Shown: positions 1-8,159 of the stretch, piece by piece
Layout: every line of letters starts with the position of its first letter
Numbering within the stretch: the stretch's first letter is position 1
Source: Rhodanobacteraceae bacterium
GTDB lineage: Bacteria; Pseudomonadota; Gammaproteobacteria; Xanthomonadales; Rhodanobacteraceae
Assembly (NCBI GenBank): GCA_025924775.1
Contig: JAICHS010000029.1
Location: forward strand, 1 to 16,096
Length of the DNA stretch: 16,096 nt
Reading direction: 5' to 3'
The notes under the pieces: model-generated
What the model was told of the DNA's origin: nothing
The model's database searches: none
Seen by the model: the letters and a program-made list of their open reading frames with translations, nothing else
Made by a program: the position numbers and the translations under genes

Positions 1-154
1 CAGCCGGGACAGGAACAAGGCTTCGTTCACGGCGCTAAATCCCAGGCCGCCGGGCGGCGCTCATCGACGGGGACGCCACCAATACCGGAGGCGGCGTCAA
101 CGTCCCGTCATTTTTGCAGCATCACCTCCGGCAACACCGGTCAGGCGGCAGGCC
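1..154. other. Stretch without a supported gene, downstream of the VOC gene
   Basis: No convincing coding sequence was found on either strand. A short GC-rich inverted repeat (GCCGCC/GGCGGC) lies near 45-57, and CCGG arms flank a 5-nt loop near 128-140. Neither is followed by a clear T-tract in the direction leaving the VOC gene, so no terminator is called. On the minus strand a GTG at 30-28 opens ten codons to the window edge. It could be the start of a further minus-strand gene, but there is too little sequence to support it. Confidence 0.4.
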
Positions 155-538
155 TCACGGCCACGCGTTCGCGTGCGGACCGAGCTTGCCCTGGCGCTGC
201 GGGCGGATCACGCAGAAGCGCTGACCGGTCGGGGCTTCCATCACCACCCAGGTCTTGATCGCGGCCACGCGTTTGGCGCCCAGCGTCTCCAGCCGTTTGA
301 CTTCCGCCTCGATGTCGTCGCTCTCGATGTCCAGGTGCACGCGGCTGGCGTGATCGACCTTCTGCAACTCGACGATTGGCTCGTCCTCGTGCATCACCAG
401 CTCGAAGTACTTGTCGTGCGCGGGATCAGCGCCGTCGCGCGGCGGCCTGCCCAGGGCGGCGGACCAGAAACGCGCGGCTTCGACAAGGTCGTCGCCCCTG
501 CAATCGATGATGAAACTGCTCAAGCGGCTGTGATGCAC
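155..538 (-). CDS. VOC (glyoxalase-fold) family protein
   Basis: A 127-residue single-module protein of the vicinal oxygen chelate fold, probably cytosolic. The N-terminal part (residues about 6-32) has the usual 'IDC..DDL.EAARFWSAALG' opening. The middle has a 'YFELV' strand and 'RVHLDIESDDIEAEVKRLETLGAKRV', and the C-terminus ends 'APTGQRFCVIRP'. This resembles the Glyoxalase_6-like branch, whose members mostly have no known substrate; neither substrate nor metal can be read from the sequence. The start is GTG at 538-536, chosen because GGAGG stands 6 nt upstream and the first residues lead straight into the fold. The gene begins 21 bp after the doxX-like stop, so the two are probably co-transcribed. 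Confidence 0.85.
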   Translation of the reverse strand: MHHSRLSSFIIDCRGDDLVEAARFWSAALGRPPRDGADPAHDKYFELVMHEDEPIVELQKVDHASRVHLDIESDDIEAEVKRLETLGAKRVAAIKTWVVMEAPTGQRFCVIRPQRQGKLGPHANAWP

Positions 539-559
539 GAGGTGCCTCCGTCGTTCAAC

Positions 560-973
560 TCAGGCGCGCCCGCGCGCGCGGTCGAAGCTCCATGGCCCCG
601 GGCCGGCCGCCGACAGGTACAGGAAGACGAAGCAGAACAGTACCGCGCTTTCGCCACCGTTGAGGTACGGGAAGATGTGGTTGGTCGGAAAGTGTGCCAT
701 GAAGTACGCGAACGCCATTTCGCCCGACAGGACGAACGCGATCGGGCGCGAAAATACGCCGAGCAGCAACAGCAACCCACCGCCGAACTCCAGGATGCCG
801 GCAAAGCCCGGCGCCAGCGTGAACAATTTCGCCGACGGAATCAGCGCGAATGGCCCACCGGGAAGATTGAACAACTTGTCCGCGCCGTGGCACATGAACA
901 GGAACGCCGCGACGATGCGCAAAAGGCTGAGGAAATACGGTGAAGCCTTGGTCCAGGAATTGCTGCCGGCCAT
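560..973 (-). CDS. DoxX family integral membrane protein
   Basis: A 137-residue inner-membrane protein with four predicted hydrophobic helices: about residues 12-30 ('FLSLLRIVAAFLFMCHG'), 45-68 ('GFAGILEFGGGLLLLLG'), 71-88 ('IAFVLSGEMAFAYF') and 103-120 ('SAVLFCFVFLYLSA'). The 'HGADKLF' after helix 1 and the 'EMAFAYFMAHFP' turn are typical of DoxX/SURF4-like proteins. The biochemical role of this family is generally unknown; some members are linked to respiration or thiol stress. ATG at 973-971 is chosen because GGAGA precedes it by about 6 nt. An upstream in-frame extension to 1045 has no membrane or signal character and would run through a long hairpin. The VOC gene follows in the same direction. 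Confidence 0.85.
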   Translation of the reverse strand: MAGSNSWTKASPYFLSLLRIVAAFLFMCHGADKLFNLPGGPFALIPSAKLFTLAPGFAGILEFGGGLLLLLGVFSRPIAFVLSGEMAFAYFMAHFPTNHIFPYLNGGESAVLFCFVFLYLSAAGPGPWSFDRARGRA

Positions 974-1000
974 GCTGGTTCTCCGCTGTCGGTGGATGCA

Positions 1001-1035
1001 CGCGGGGCTGGCCGCACACGCCGACCAGCCCCGCG
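1001..1035 (-). promoter_or_regulatory. Long perfect stem-loop between pepP and the doxX-like gene
   Basis: Arms 1001-1011 and 1025-1035 are perfectly complementary over 11 bp (CGCGGGGCTGG / CCAGCCCCGCG) around a 13-nt loop. The stem lies 28 nt before the doxX-like start codon and 45 nt after the pepP stop. No T-tract follows on the minus strand, so it is not a classical terminator. A TATGGT hexamer at 1046-1041 could be a -10 box placing the 5' end of the mRNA at the base of the stem, but no good -35 was found. It may be a 5' leader structure or a factor-dependent 3' end for pepP mRNA. Confidence 0.4.
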
Positions 1036-1079
1036 CTGGAACCATACATCAAACCGGTGCCGCGGGCCGTCCCGCGCGT

Positions 1080-2384
1080 TCACGCGCCGCAGACCGCCTG
1101 CACGTCGTCAATCCGGCTTGGCAGGCTCGCGCTCAGTACCTCGTGGCCCTGCGTGCCCACCGCCACGTCGTCCTCGATGCGGACGCCGAGGCCGCGCCAC
1201 TTCGCCGGCACGCGGGTGTCATCCGCCGGAACGTAAATGCCGGGCTCGACCGTCACCACCATGCCCGGCTCCAGCACGCGCGGTTCATCATCGACGCGGT
1301 AGTCGCCCACGTCATGCACATCCAGCCCGATCCAGTGGCCGGTCTTGTGCGGGAAGAAGCGCAGGTAGTCACGCGACTGTAGTGCCGTGCGCGGCGTCCC
1401 CGGCAACAGCTTCAGCGCACACAATCCCGCGACGATCACGCGCGTCGCGGCGGCGTGCGCGGCGGTGAACGCGCGACCGGCGCGCACTTCGTCGATGGCG
1501 GCCTGTTGCGCCTCCGCGACGATGCCGTACAGCGCGCGCTGCTCGCGCGAAAACGCGCCGCCCACCGGCCAGGTACGGGTGACGTCCGAGGCATAGCATT
1601 CGATCTCGGCACCGGCATCGATCAGCAGCAGGTCGCCGCGCCGCAATTTGCCGCGGTTTTCGGTGTAGTGCATCACGCAGGCGTTGCGGCCCGCCGCGAC
1701 GGTCGGCGGGTACGACGGCACCGCGGCGTGCGCGCGCATCACCTGCAGCAGCGTCGCTTCCACTTCGTATTCGCCGGCCCCCGGGTGCGCCACGCGTACC
1801 GCAGCCAGCTGCGCGGCCGCCGCGATCTTCGCCGCGCTGCGCATCAAGGCCAGCTCCGCCGGCGACTTGTACAGGCGCAACTCGTGCAGCAGGTGGCCCA
1901 GCGCGACGAATTCGCGCGGCACCACGCCGCCGCCGCGCGCCGCGCGCAGGCGCCGCATCCAGCGCAGCAGCCTGGCGTCGAATTCGTTCTCGCGACCGAA
2001 ATGGCAGTACAGGCGCGCCCGGCCTTCCAGCATCCCGGGCAGGATGTCGTCGATATCCTCGACTGGAAACGCATCGTCCACGCCAAAACGCGCAACCGCA
2101 CCTTCGGGACCCGCGCGCGGCCCCTCCAGACGCTCACGCCCGGGGTCGCGTTCGCGGCAGAACAGCACCACCTCGCCGCGTCCCCGGCCGGGCAACAACG
2201 CCAGTACCGCGTCGGGTTCCGGGAATCCGGTGAGGTAATGGAAATCGGAATCCTGCCGGTACGGCCAGGCAGCATCGGCGTTGCGCATCCGCCGTGGCGC
2301 GGCCGCCACCACCAACGCGGCATCAGCGCCCGCCATTCGCATCAGTTCCCGGCGGCGGCGGGCGAACTCGGCGGCTGCGATCAC
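1080..2384 (-). CDS. pepP: Xaa-Pro aminopeptidase (aminopeptidase P)
   Basis: A 434-residue cytosolic dimetal peptidase that removes N-terminal residues preceding proline; E. coli PepP has about 440. The N-terminal creatinase-like domain runs to about residue 165 and carries the typical 'PYRQDSDFHYLTGFPEPDAV' stretch. The C-terminal pita-bread domain follows. All five expected metal ligands are visible: Asp256 (in LLIDAG), Asp267 (in SDVTRTWPV), His350 (HKTGHWIG), Glu380 (TVEPGIYV) and Glu404 (VRIEDD). The start is GTG at 2384-2382, overlapping the ygfB stop as GTGA; no strong Shine-Dalgarno sequence is visible, so translational coupling is likely. In many gammaproteobacteria ubiH and a second ubiquinone hydroxylase follow pepP. 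Here the next genes are the doxX-like and VOC genes. Confidence 0.96.
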   Translation of the reverse strand: MIAAAEFARRRRELMRMAGADAALVVAAAPRRMRNADAAWPYRQDSDFHYLTGFPEPDAVLALLPGRGRGEVVLFCRERDPGRERLEGPRAGPEGAVARFGVDDAFPVEDIDDILPGMLEGRARLYCHFGRENEFDARLLRWMRRLRAARGGGVVPREFVALGHLLHELRLYKSPAELALMRSAAKIAAAAQLAAVRVAHPGAGEYEVEATLLQVMRAHAAVPSYPPTVAAGRNACVMHYTENRGKLRRGDLLLIDAGAEIECYASDVTRTWPVGGAFSREQRALYGIVAEAQQAAIDEVRAGRAFTAAHAAATRVIVAGLCALKLLPGTPRTALQSRDYLRFFPHKTGHWIGLDVHDVGDYRVDDEPRVLEPGMVVTVEPGIYVPADDTRVPAKWRGLGVRIEDDVAVGTQGHEVLSASLPSRIDDVQAVCGA

Positions 2385-2908
2385 GTCCGCACCGTGGGCG
2401 CCAGCGCCTGTTGCAAGCCGGCGACGGCGGTGCGGATGTAGGTCAACACGGCGTCCAGCTCGGCGGTGTCGCCGTCATTGCATCGCAGGTGGGCGGCCGC
2501 GATGGCGCCGAGACCGTCAAGCCATTCACGCATTTCCGGCGCCCGCTCGACCGCGTCCAATACACCAGTCAGGCCGATGCCGCCCAGGAAACCCCGGCAC
2601 CAGTCCACCGCCGCGTTGGCCCGCGCCGCCAGGGGCGCGTCAGGCAACAGCAGTTCGACCGGCTCGCCCGCGCGCAAACGTGCCGCGATGCGGGCTGCCG
2701 CGTGCTCGAGTGCGGCATGCAACGCCTCGCCGGCCGCGGCATCGCGCGCATCGCCTTCCAGCGCCAGCGAAGCCAGCAGTTCATTCGCATGGCCCCCCCA
2801 ACCGGCGCACAGGAATCCCGTCACCGAGCCGTGCAACTCGGCTGGCGTAACGCCCAGCTTGGCGCGCTCGAGCAGCGTGCTCCATTGCGCAAGGGTTTCC
2901 GGCATCAT
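2381..2908 (-). CDS. ygfB: UPF0149 family protein YgfB
   Basis: An all-helical UPF0149 (YgfB/YecA) family protein of 175 residues from the chosen ATG, or 185 from GTG 2938. Family hallmarks are 'TPAELHGSVTGFLCAG' near the N-terminus and 'WCRGFLGGIG' in the middle. The biochemical role of the family is not settled; in Pseudomonas aeruginosa YgfB has been linked to beta-lactam resistance through gene regulation. The start is uncertain. A -10-like TAGAAT at 2947-2942 would put the transcript start at about 2935, inside the longer version, which favours ATG 2908, but neither start has a clear ribosome site. It is translationally coupled to pepP (GTGA overlap), the usual gamma ygfB-pepP pairing. 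Confidence 0.9.
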   Translation of the reverse strand: MMPETLAQWSTLLERAKLGVTPAELHGSVTGFLCAGWGGHANELLASLALEGDARDAAAGEALHAALEHAAARIAARLRAGEPVELLLPDAPLAARANAAVDWCRGFLGGIGLTGVLDAVERAPEMREWLDGLGAIAAAHLRCNDGDTAELDAVLTYIRTAVAGLQQALAPTVRT

Positions 2909-2941
2909 CGTGTGGGTCAGCGCAGCCGCGGATGGCACCGC

Positions 2942-2947
2942 ATTCTA
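2942..2947 (-). promoter_or_regulatory. Probable -10 box of the ygfB-pepP operon
   Basis: TAGAAT on the minus strand in the context CCCTAGAAT, the same 9-mer that forms the 6S RNA -10 region at 8455-8463 of this window. The predicted start, about 7 nt downstream, falls near 2935. No convincing -35 hexamer is visible at 17-18 nt, so the call rests on the -10 and on its position before a divergent gene pair. Confidence 0.4.
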
Positions 2948-3111
2948 GGGCATGCGCCGGGACGCGACCGAATACCTGCGACGCGCCTTGGTGGTTTGAG
3001 TAAACTTGGTGCGAATTCCCGCTTGTCGGTTCGGTGCGGCGACCGGGCCACGCAGGCGCGCCTCCGCAGGGATCACTGTTCCATCATGAAGCGCATCACC
3101 CGGGGTCAGCG

Positions 3112-6100
3112 GTGACCATCCAGCGATCGGGGCGTACCTGCCTGGCGCTGGCATGCGTGGCTGTGGGGAGCTGGTTCGCCGGCATAGCCCGTGCACAGCC
3201 TGCCGCGCCCGGGCCGGCGGCGACGGCCACGAGTTGGCAGGCGTATCAGCGCAACTTCCATTTCCAGCAGCTGGACGACCGCAACGGCTTGGCGCAAAAC
3301 TCGGTGTCGCTGGTTTTCCAGGACCAGACGGGTTTCATGTGGTTTGCAACCCAGGGCGGCCTGTTTCGCTACGACGGCTACAGCCTGACGCGCTACAGCC
3401 ACGACCCGAACCGCGCCGACAGCCTGCCTGAGGACTACAAGGTGACGGCGTTGGCCGACGCCGGCGACGGACGCCTGTGGGTGGGCTCCACCAGCGGCGG
3501 ATTGATCCTGTTCGACCCTGGCCGCCATGCAAGCATGCCGCTGCCGCCAGCGGTGCAGCGCAAGACGCTTTCGGTGACGGAGCTGCTGGCGGTTCCGGGC
3601 GTTGGCCTGCTGGTTGGCAGCCCGCGCGGCGTGGATCTTTTGACCGGCGGCGCCACCCACCCGGTACTGCGGAGCGTATGGAGCGAACCCACCGGCACGC
3701 GGGCGTCCGTCCAGTCCATGACGCGTTGCGGCGATGGCAGGATTTACGCCAGCGCGGGCGACAAGGTGATCGTGCTGGCTCCGGCCAAGGCCTCCGGTCG
3801 CGTCCTTGCCGATACCCCTTCGACCATCAACGCGTTGTTGTGCACGCCGGACGGCCGGTTGCTGCTGGGCAATGCGACCGGCCTTGCCAGCATCGATCGC
3901 GGCACCGGGTCGCTCACTCCCCTGTGGCAACGCACCATCGCGACCGGGGTCATGGCGATCACGTCCGACGCGGCCCAGCGCCTGTGGCTGGCGCTTGCCG
4001 ACCACACCTTGCTGCGCGTCGCGCGCGACGGTTCCATGGTCAAGGTGGAGCCGGCACCGCTGGGCATCAGCGGCGGTTTGCCCGACTCACCCATCACGAC
4101 CCTGTTTGTTGATCGCACCGGATTGCTCTGGGTCGGCACGCTCACGTCCGGCGTCGCATGGACCCGCACCCACCACAGCCCCTTCAGCGCGGTCCTGAAC
4201 CTGACCGGCGATCCGCGCACTCGCGCCTTCGTCAGCGCGCTCCAGACCGCGGCGGACGGCCAATACTGGGTTGGGCTGAGCGGACCGGGCCTGGTGCGCT
4301 ACAACCCCGTCACGCACGTCGTCACCAGTTACAAGGCCGCGCTGGATGCGGCCATCGACGCCGTCCACGCGCGCACGGCGCCGGTCACACCCGCGGGCGC
4401 CGCGCAAAGCCCTTCACCCAATCCCGGCAGGGCGTCCGACGCACGCGACATTCGCGTGTACGCCATTTTGCCGGATACGGGTGGCCAGCTGCTGCTGGTG
4501 TCCAACCACGGGCTTTTGCGCTTCGATCCCACGGCCGGAACCGCCAGCTACGCGCTGCTCGGCGGCGTGCCTGCCACCACGCCGCTGCGTGCCGCGTTGC
4601 GTGCCCGCAACGGCGACTGGTGGGTGGCGCCCACCGATGCAGGCCTCATCCACTACCGGGGCGGCCGGCCGGTGGCGCGTTTCGATCGCAAGTCCGGCCT
4701 CGGCAGCAACAACGTGATCGCCCTGGCCGAGGGCCGCGACGGCAACATCTGGGCCGGTACGACCGACGGCGCGACCCTGATCGATGTGGCGACCGGCAAG
4801 CTGCGCACGTTTCGCGAAATCGCGGGTGACGCGCACTCCCTTGCGGGACGCGCGGCCGCAAGCCTGCTGGTGGACGGGCAAGGCCAAGTGTGGGTCGGAA
4901 CCCTTTCCGGCATCAGCCGCCTGGAACACCTCGACGCGCATGGCGCGCGCTTCCAGCGCTACGGGCTGCACGGCGGGCTGCCGGACACTGCCATCAACTG
5001 CATGCTGGAAGGCACCCGCGGCCGCATCTGGTTCAGCACCAATCTGGGCCTTGGCCTGCTCGATCCGCAAACGGATGCCATCCGCGGCTTCGGTCCCGCC
5101 GACGGCACCCAGGGCGATGAATACACTTCCGGGGCCTGCCTGCGTACCAGCGATGGCACGCTGCTGTTCGGCGGGCACGGGTTCGACATCATCGATCCCG
5201 CGCAACTGGAAGCCTCGACGCGACCCGCACCGGTGGCGTTCACACAAATCGACGCCGGCCGTGGCCAGGTTCCCGTGCCCCAGGCACCCGACGACGTCAT
5301 CGCGCTCGCCAACGGCGACCGCAGCGTATTCGTCACCTTCAGCGCCCTCGACTACACCGCGCCCACACGCAACCGTTTCCGTTATCGCCTGCTGGGCACG
5401 TACGCATCGCCCTGGGTGGGCCCGACCTTCGACCATTTCGCCAGCTACACCGACCTCGCGCCGGGCAACTACCGGCTGGAGGTCCAGTCGATCCTGCGCG
5501 ACGGCCGCCCGGGCGACAGCGCCAGCCTGCGCTTCCACATCCCGGTGGTGTGGTGGTGGAGCGTGCCGATGCGCATCGTGTACGCGGCGGCTTTGGCGTT
5601 GCTGGTACTGATCGCCCTGCTGGGCTGGCGCAGCCATTTCCACGAACAGGCGCGCCACCGCCGCCAACTGCGCCTGCGCGAAAGCCGCCTGCGCCAGGCC
5701 CTGTGGGGGTCGGGCGACGAGTTCTGGGACTGGAACCTCGAGCACGGCACCATCCTGCGGCTGGGCCCGGAAGGCGCCCCCGGCGGCCACCACGAGGAGT
5801 CCATCTCGGCCGACGAATGGCGCGCCACCATGGTGCATCCCGACGACCTGGCCAACCTCAACCACGCGCTGGCCGAGCACATCGCCGGCCGCACCGAGCA
5901 TTTCGAGGTGGAACACCGCGTGCGCGGGCGCGGCGACGAATGGACCTGGGTGATCTCGCGCGGCCGCATCGTCGAGCACGACGCCGACGGCAAGCCGCTG
6001 CGCATCTGTGGCACCGAACGCGACATCAGCGCGCTGCGCGCCGTCGACCGCGACCGCCGCATCGCGATGGAAGTGATCCGGAACATGAGCGAGGCGGTTT

Positions 6101-7743
6101 CGGTCACCGACCTCGACTATCGCTTCGTGTCGGTCAACACGGCGTTCACCCGCATGACCGGATACGCCGAGCACGAAGTGCTGGGGCGCGACGCGTCGTT
6201 GCTCAACGGCAGCCGCCACGCACCTGCCAGCTACAACCAGCTGCGCCAGACGCTCGCCGAAACCGGGCACTGGCGCGGCGAACTGTGGCAACGGCGCAAG
6301 GACGGCGAGGAATTCCTGTCCTGGGTGGAACTCAACGAAGTGTGCGACGCCTCGGGCCAGCGCACGCACATGATCGCCGTGCTCACCGACATCACCGACC
6401 GCAAGCGCGCCGAACAGGAGCTGCGCTACCTCGCCAACTACGACACCTTGACGGGCCTGCCCAACCGCGCGCTGCTGGGCGAGCGTCTGGGTGCCGCCGT
6501 GATCAACGCCCGCCGCAGCGGGCAAAAGGTCGGACTGCTGTTCCTCGACCTCGACCGCTTCAAGCACATCAACGATTCGCTGGGCCACACCACCGGCGAT
6601 CGCACCCTGAAGGCAGCCGGCGCACGCCTGCGCCAATGCGTGCGCGAAACCGACGTGGTCGCGCGCCTGGGCGGCGACGAATTCACGGTGGTGCTGGAAA
6701 ACCTGACCGACATGCGCGGCGCGGAGGAAATGGCGCAGCGGTTGATCCAGGCCTTTGCGCGCCCGCTATCCATTGCCGGAACCCAGGAAGCCGTGATTTC
6801 GCCGTCCATCGGCATCGCGATGTACCCGGACCACGGGCAAACCCCGGCCGACCTGCTGAAGTGCGCGGACACCGCGATGTACCAGGCCAAGGACCGCGGC
6901 CGCAACACCTGGGCGGTGTACCACGCCGGCATGGACGCGCGTGCGCGCGACCGCGCCACCCTGGTGACGGCCCTGCGGCGTGCGCTGGAGCGCCACGAAC
7001 TCAGCATGGTGTACCAGCCGAAGCTGGCAATCCGCGGCGATGGCGGCATCACCGGCATGGAGGCCCTGCTGCGCTGGCACAGCCGCGACCTGGGCGAAGT
7101 GCCGCCCAGCGTGTTCATCCCGCTGGCCGAGGAAACCGGGCAGATCCACGACATCAGCGCCTACGTGTTCTCAACTGCGTGCGCGGACCTGCGGCGTTTC
7201 CGCGAGGCCGGCCATCGCAACCTGACCATGGCCATCAACCTGTCGGCGGCCCAGCTCAACCGGCCGGATTTGACCTTGCACATCTGCGACATGCTGGCCG
7301 AACACGACGTGGCGCCGAACCAGGTCGAGCTGGAACTGACCGAGAGCATGGTCATGGCCAACGCCGAGCAGTCGGTGCGCCTCTTGGGCGAGCTGAAATC
7401 CATCGGCGCGCGCCTCGCGATCGACGACTTCGGCACCGGCTACTCCTCGCTGGCGTACCTCAAGCGGCTGCCCATCGACACCCTCAAGATCGACCAGGAG
7501 TTCGTCGGTGACATCACCACCGACCCGGACGACGCGGCAATCACCTCCACCATCATCACGCTGGCGCACTCGCTGCAGCTCAAGGTGGTGGCCGAGGGCG
7601 TGGAAACCGCCGAGCAGCTGGCATTCCTGCGCGCGCAGCGCTGCGATGAGATCCAGGGCTACTGGTTATCGCGGCCGCTGACCGCCGATGCCTGCCTGGA
7701 GTTTCTGGACCGCCGCACCGCATCGCCCGTCGACCTTGCCTGA
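3112..7743 (+). CDS. Propeller-sensor PAS-GGDEF-EAL protein (c-di-GMP turnover)
   Basis: An inner-membrane signalling protein of about 1543 residues. Order: signal peptide 1-28 ending ARA|Q; periplasmic region to about 720 with at least ten propeller-type repeats (e.g. 'FMWFATQGGLFRYDG' at 75, 'RLWVGSTSGGL' at 121, 'NIWAGTTDGA' at 545, 'QVWVGTLSGISRL' at 592), split by an Ala/Pro/Ser-rich insert near 418-448; Y_Y_Y domain about 740-810; membrane helix about 822-840; PAS about 860-976 and 983-1098; GGDEF about 1106-1262; EAL about 1280-1530. GGDEF (1187-1191) is intact, with inhibitory-site RETD five residues before it. The EAL domain keeps EALLRW (1317), INLS, ELTES, IDDFGTGYSS, LKID, AEGVET and QGYW, so both cyclase and phosphodiesterase look competent. 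GTG 3112 is chosen because the signal peptide begins there; an extension to 3034 would bury it. The ligand is unknown. Confidence 0.95.
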   Translation: MTIQRSGRTCLALACVAVGSWFAGIARAQPAAPGPAATATSWQAYQRNFHFQQLDDRNGLAQNSVSLVFQDQTGFMWFATQGGLFRYDGYSLTRYSHDPNRADSLPEDYKVTALADAGDGRLWVGSTSGGLILFDPGRHASMPLPPAVQRKTLSVTELLAVPGVGLLVGSPRGVDLLTGGATHPVLRSVWSEPTGTRASVQSMTRCGDGRIYASAGDKVIVLAPAKASGRVLADTPSTINALLCTPDGRLLLGNATGLASIDRGTGSLTPLWQRTIATGVMAITSDAAQRLWLALADHTLLRVARDGSMVKVEPAPLGISGGLPDSPITTLFVDRTGLLWVGTLTSGVAWTRTHHSPFSAVLNLTGDPRTRAFVSALQTAADGQYWVGLSGPGLVRYNPVTHVVTSYKAALDAAIDAVHARTAPVTPAGAAQSPSPNPGRASDARDIRVYAILPDTGGQLLLVSNHGLLRFDPTAGTASYALLGGVPATTPLRAALRARNGDWWVAPTDAGLIHYRGGRPVARFDRKSGLGSNNVIALAEGRDGNIWAGTTDGATLIDVATGKLRTFREIAGDAHSLAGRAAASLLVDGQGQVWVGTLSGISRLEHLDAHGARFQRYGLHGGLPDTAINCMLEGTRGRIWFSTNLGLGLLDPQTDAIRGFGPADGTQGDEYTSGACLRTSDGTLLFGGHGFDIIDPAQLEASTRPAPVAFTQIDAGRGQVPVPQAPDDVIALANGDRSVFVTFSALDYTAPTRNRFRYRLLGTYASPWVGPTFDHFASYTDLAPGNYRLEVQSILRDGRPGDSASLRFHIPVVWWWSVPMRIVYAAALALLVLIALLGWRSHFHEQARHRRQLRLRESRLRQALWGSGDEFWDWNLEHGTILRLGPEGAPGGHHEESISADEWRATMVHPDDLANLNHALAEHIAGRTEHFEVEHRVRGRGDEWTWVISRGRIVEHDADGKPLRICGTERDISALRAVDRDRRIAMEVIRNMSEAVSVTDLDYRFVSVNTAFTRMTGYAEHEVLGRDASLLNGSRHAPASYNQLRQTLAETGHWRGELWQRRKDGEEFLSWVELNEVCDASGQRTHMIAVLTDITDRKRAEQELRYLANYDTLTGLPNRALLGERLGAAVINARRSGQKVGLLFLDLDRFKHINDSLGHTTGDRTLKAAGARLRQCVRETDVVARLGGDEFTVVLENLTDMRGAEEMAQRLIQAFARPLSIAGTQEAVISPSIGIAMYPDHGQTPADLLKCADTAMYQAKDRGRNTWAVYHAGMDARARDRATLVTALRRALERHELSMVYQPKLAIRGDGGITGMEALLRWHSRDLGEVPPSVFIPLAEETGQIHDISAYVFSTACADLRRFREAGHRNLTMAINLSAAQLNRPDLTLHICDMLAEHDVAPNQVELELTESMVMANAEQSVRLLGELKSIGARLAIDDFGTGYSSLAYLKRLPIDTLKIDQEFVGDITTDPDDAAITSTIITLAHSLQLKVVAEGVETAEQLAFLRAQRCDEIQGYWLSRPLTADACLEFLDRRTASPVDLA

Positions 7744-7761
7744 CGCGGGCCTGTCGACGCT

Positions 7762-7790
7762 ATGCCACGCACGTTTTTTTGCCTTATAGT
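7762..7790 (+). promoter_or_regulatory. Candidate promoter of the coiled-coil gene
   Basis: ATGCCA (7762-7767) and TATAGT (7785-7790) are spaced by 17 nt and match the sigma-70 consensus at 4/6 and 5/6 positions. The predicted transcript start (about 7797) is only 2 nt from the ATG at 7799, and no Shine-Dalgarno sequence is visible, so the mRNA may be leaderless or nearly so. A T7 run (7774-7780) lies in the spacer without a hairpin before it. Confidence 0.5.
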
Positions 7791-7798
7791 CCGCAGCC

Positions 7799-8026
7799 AT
7801 GGACACCCAAACTCCGCGCTTCGAGGATGAGCTGGCCGCACTGTCGCGCACGCTGGACGCCGCGCTCGAGCGGCTGCGCCGGCTGGCCGAGGAAAACGCC
7901 AGCCTGCGTCGCGGCCGCGACCAGATGGCTGGCGAGCGCGCCGCGTTGATGGCGCGCAACGAGCAGGCACGCACCCGCGTCGAGGCGATGATCGACCGCC
8001 TGAAGTCGCTCGAGGCCGCAGGCTAG
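7799..8026 (+). CDS. Small coiled-coil protein (TIGR02449-like)
   Basis: A 75-residue soluble protein that is almost entirely a predicted coiled coil. From about residue 10 to 71 it shows heptad-spaced Leu/Met with many Glu and Arg ('LERLRRLAEENASLRRGRDQ', then 'MIDRLKSLE'). Its size, composition and place immediately before zapA fit the small family known as TIGR02449. That family has no proven function; a role near cell division is inferred only from the neighbour. ATG 7799 is the only sensible start and sits directly under a TATAGT box. The gap to zapA is 133 bp, so the two may not share translation. Confidence 0.8.
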   Translation: MDTQTPRFEDELAALSRTLDAALERLRRLAEENASLRRGRDQMAGERAALMARNEQARTRVEAMIDRLKSLEAAG

Positions 8027-8159
8027 GCCCCACGCCCGCACGCGATTCACCACGACACGTGACCGCCGGCGCCGGCCGTGGTTGGCAAGCCCGCGCTGCG
8101 CTGTCAGGATGACGCCAATCGCGCCTGCAGCAGCGGCGCTACCGATGATTTGAGACCCC

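Noticed and set aside
1..30. Possible gene start (GTG at 30) reading off the left edge on the minus strand
   Set aside because: Only ten codons are visible, with no clear ribosome site and no recognisable protein.
1455..2441. Plus-strand frame opposite pepP
   Set aside because: pepP has all metal ligands on the minus strand; the opposite frame is a composition artefact.
3034..3111. Upstream GTG 3034 as the sensor gene start
   Set aside because: It would place 26 His/Pro-rich residues before a normal signal peptide, so GTG 3112 fits a secreted sensor better.
4414..6636. Long open frame of 740 codons on the minus strand across the sensor gene
   Set aside because: It is antisense to the propeller-PAS-GGDEF-EAL gene, whose domains are clear in the plus frame. 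High-GC third positions create such shadows, and the translation shows no family features.
5550..7511. 653-codon plus-strand frame inside the sensor gene
   Set aside because: The Arg/Pro/Gly-rich translation is a frame-shifted shadow of the PAS-GGDEF-EAL region.
7774..7780. T7 run after the sensor gene as a terminator
   Set aside because: No stable hairpin precedes it, and it lies in the spacer of the candidate promoter for the next gene.
8065..8076. Palindrome GCCGGCGCCGGC between the coiled-coil gene and zapA
   Set aside because: A perfect 12-bp dyad, but made only of G and C in GC-rich DNA, without neighbouring promoter elements or a second copy here.
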